Of a DNA stretch of 64,000 nucleotides, positions 62,456 through 64,000 are shown in pieces. The stretch is taken from NCBI RefSeq assembly GCF_032911225.1, contig NZ_CP136600.1:2108001-2172000 (forward strand). Reading direction: 5' to 3'. Made by a program: the position numbers and the translations under genes. The stretch comes from Thalassotalea fonticola (lineage in GTDB: Bacteria > Pseudomonadota > Gammaproteobacteria > Enterobacterales > Alteromonadaceae). The notes under the pieces are model-generated. The model did not search any database and was not told the DNA's origin. It saw nothing but the letters and a program-made list of their open reading frames with translations. Numbering within the stretch: position 1 is the first letter of the stretch; the number at the start of each line of letters is the position of its first letter.

Positions 62456-63658
62456 ATGCAAATTACCGATCTTGCTCAAGAACAAAAAATCACTCCACTC
62501 TTTCGCTTAGGCTTTCGCCCTTTCTTTGCCTTTGGTGCTCTTTTCAGTTTGTTATCAATACTTATTTGGGGCGGCTATTTAGCAGGAAAAATATCTCTTA
62601 ATTTATATGGCGGAGGGACATTTTGGCACATGCACGAAATGATCTTTGGTTTTGTCTGTGCCATCGTAGTTGGTTTTTTACTCACTGCAGTACAGAATTG
62701 GACTGGACAAAGAGGTCTATCGGGCAAGCCGTTATTATTGTTGTTTTTGCTGTGGTTCGCTGGCCGTTTAGTTATGCTCTTTCCAGATATATTAGGCCAA
62801 CAATTAAGCGGACTCATTGATATCGCTTTTTTACCGGTAGCAGCAACTCTACTTGCAATGCCTATTATAAAAGTAAAACAAACTCGCAATATGTTTTTTG
62901 TGCCACTGTTATTACTCTTTACATTAGCCAATATTATGATGCACCTATCTATAACTGATAGCAGTGTAAATCAGATTATGCCGTCCGCTTATATTGCAGT
63001 GATGCTGGTAACACTTTTGATGTCAATTATGGCAGGTAGAGTAACGCCAATGTTTACTGCAAATGGCACGCAAACAACTAAAGTACAACCTATTCCAGCA
63101 CTAGAGTTAACCACCAATGTCAGCTTGTTTTTATTGGTGCTTAGCTATTTTGTTCATCCGTTTGTTGAAATTCCAAATACCATCAAAAGCGCATTATTTT
63201 TAACTGCCGGGATCAGTCAAATGTTTCGTTGGCTGCGTTGGAGGCCTTGGATCACATTTGGTGTGCCACTACTTTGGTCTTTACATAGTGCGCTGTTCTT
63301 TATTTGGTTTGGCTTGATTATGCTTGGTATTGGTCATATATTTGACACATTCCCACTAAACCATGTTTGGCACTTACTTACCATTGGCGGTATGGGCGGA
63401 TTAATTTTAGCAATGATTTCTCGTGTTACCTTAGGCCATACCGGCAGAGCTTTACAGCCACCAAAAATAATGAATTTTGCGTTCATTTTAATGTTAATTG
63501 CAACGATGAGTCGAGTATTTGGACCTTGGTTTATGCCGGAAAGTTACAGTGCATTTATCAATTTCAGCGTGCTATGTTGGTTTTCTTCGTATGGAATATT
63601 TGTTATAAAATATGGTCCTATGTTACTTACCCCTCGTAAAGATGGACGTCCAGGTTAA
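62456..63658 (+). CDS. nnrS: NnrS-family heme/copper membrane protein
   Basis: The 400-residue protein has about 12 transmembrane helices and NnrS motifs: FRLGFRPFFAFGALFS, GGTFWHMHEMIFGFVCAIVVGFLLTAVQNWTGQ, FPLNHVWHLLTIGGMGGLILAMISRVTLGHTGR. Conserved His residues bind heme. NnrS protects against nitric oxide stress. It is followed after 46 bases by a D-2-hydroxyacid dehydrogenase gene. Confidence 0.93.
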   Translation: MQITDLAQEQKITPLFRLGFRPFFAFGALFSLLSILIWGGYLAGKISLNLYGGGTFWHMHEMIFGFVCAIVVGFLLTAVQNWTGQRGLSGKPLLLLFLLWFAGRLVMLFPDILGQQLSGLIDIAFLPVAATLLAMPIIKVKQTRNMFFVPLLLLFTLANIMMHLSITDSSVNQIMPSAYIAVMLVTLLMSIMAGRVTPMFTANGTQTTKVQPIPALELTTNVSLFLLVLSYFVHPFVEIPNTIKSALFLTAGISQMFRWLRWRPWITFGVPLLWSLHSALFFIWFGLIMLGIGHIFDTFPLNHVWHLLTIGGMGGLILAMISRVTLGHTGRALQPPKIMNFAFILMLIATMSRVFGPWFMPESYSAFINFSVLCWFSSYGIFVIKYGPMLLTPRKDGRPG

Positions 63659-63704
63659 AACCAAGGAAAAGTTCTCAAAATTGAATAATTTGAAAGGAAT
63701 ATAA

Positions 63705-64000
63705 ATGCGCGCTGTTTTTCTAGATCGTAGCACGATCAGTGCAGATATTGATTTATCAGCTATTGAAGATCAAGTAACAAATATTAGCTATTTTGAACAA
63801 ACGGCTACTGAAAAAGTAATTTATCGAGCAAAGTTTGCTGAAATAATAATAACCAATAAAGTCATAATTTCTGCCGACATAATCTCCAAGCTACCAAAGT
63901 TAAAACTGATTTGTATTGCCGCCACTGGGACTAATAACATTGATTTAGATGCTGCGAAAGCTGCAGGCGTGGGCGTATGTAATGTTAGTGGCTATTCAAA
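63705..64000 (+). CDS. D-2-hydroxyacid dehydrogenase (3' end outside window)
   Basis: I translated this from the ATG at 63705 with GAAAGGA upstream; 98 codons are visible. MRAVFLDRSTISADIDLS, IIITNKVIISADII and LKLICIAATGTNNIDLDAAKAAGVGVCNVSGYS match the N-terminal substrate domain of D-isomer-specific 2-hydroxyacid dehydrogenases, close to glycerate/hydroxypyruvate reductase (HprA). The NAD-binding domain lies beyond the edge. Confidence 0.85.
   Translation, partial: MRAVFLDRSTISADIDLSAIEDQVTNISYFEQTATEKVIYRAKFAEIIITNKVIISADIISKLPKLKLICIAATGTNNIDLDAAKAAGVGVCNVSGYS

Overview
The window looks like chromosomal DNA of a marine gammaproteobacterium of the Alteromonadales, most likely near Colwellia/Thalassotalea. 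The evidence is low GC, the housekeeping synteny (pilU-pilT / yggS-proC-yggT-rdgB-hemW and tadA-mltF / purL), a TonB-receptor/tryptophan-halogenase/SapC locus, and short REP-like hairpins between genes. This placement comes from gene content only, with no database search. I see no rRNA, tRNA, CRISPR array, prophage or intact insertion sequence.

Region 1 (1-24.5 kb) is accessory catabolism. It starts with a partial kinase/phospho-lyase fusion, a lipoprotein LacZ and a GntR regulator. Next comes an operon of glutaryl-CoA dehydrogenase, a fused alpha-beta 2-oxoacid dehydrogenase E1, a FabD-fold acyltransferase with altered key residues and an ArgR-family regulator, faced by a divergent LysR regulator. 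Then follow a GH63-type lipoprotein glycosidase, a TonB-dependent receptor, two split saccharopine-pathway enzymes resembling fungal Lys1 and Lys9, an NhaC-family antiporter, a flavin-dependent halogenase and a SapC-family protein. Taken together these suggest lysine (and perhaps hydroxylysine) breakdown through 2-aminoadipate semialdehyde, 2-oxoadipate and glutaryl-CoA, alongside galactoside/glucoside use. A 16-base word shared exactly by the gntR and TonB-receptor promoters may tie the sugar genes into one regulon.

Region 2 (24.5-38 kb) is conserved housekeeping: twitching ATPases, PLP homeostasis, proline synthesis, dITP clean-up, HemW, tRNA deaminase TadA, lytic transglycosylase MltF and PurL.

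Region 3 (38-57 kb) mixes small enzymes and hypotheticals: a methyltransferase, a fatty-acid-hydroxylase-superfamily membrane enzyme with an AraC regulator, an MFS transporter divergent from an iodotyrosine-deiodinase-like nitroreductase, a cyclophilin, a cupin, AcpH, an RraB-like protein, an S9 peptidase, GNATs, a CinA-like protein, malic enzyme and IscX.

Region 4 (57-64 kb) holds an unusual 770-residue fusion of cysteine desulfurase, ETHE1-like metallo-beta-lactamase and rhodanese. Two convergent porins, NnrS and the start of a D-2-hydroxyacid dehydrogenase follow.

The strongest candidates for something undescribed are the triple sulfur-enzyme fusion, the lysine/aminoadipate gene set with its odd acyltransferase and local ArgR paralogue, and the NhaC-halogenase translational coupling.
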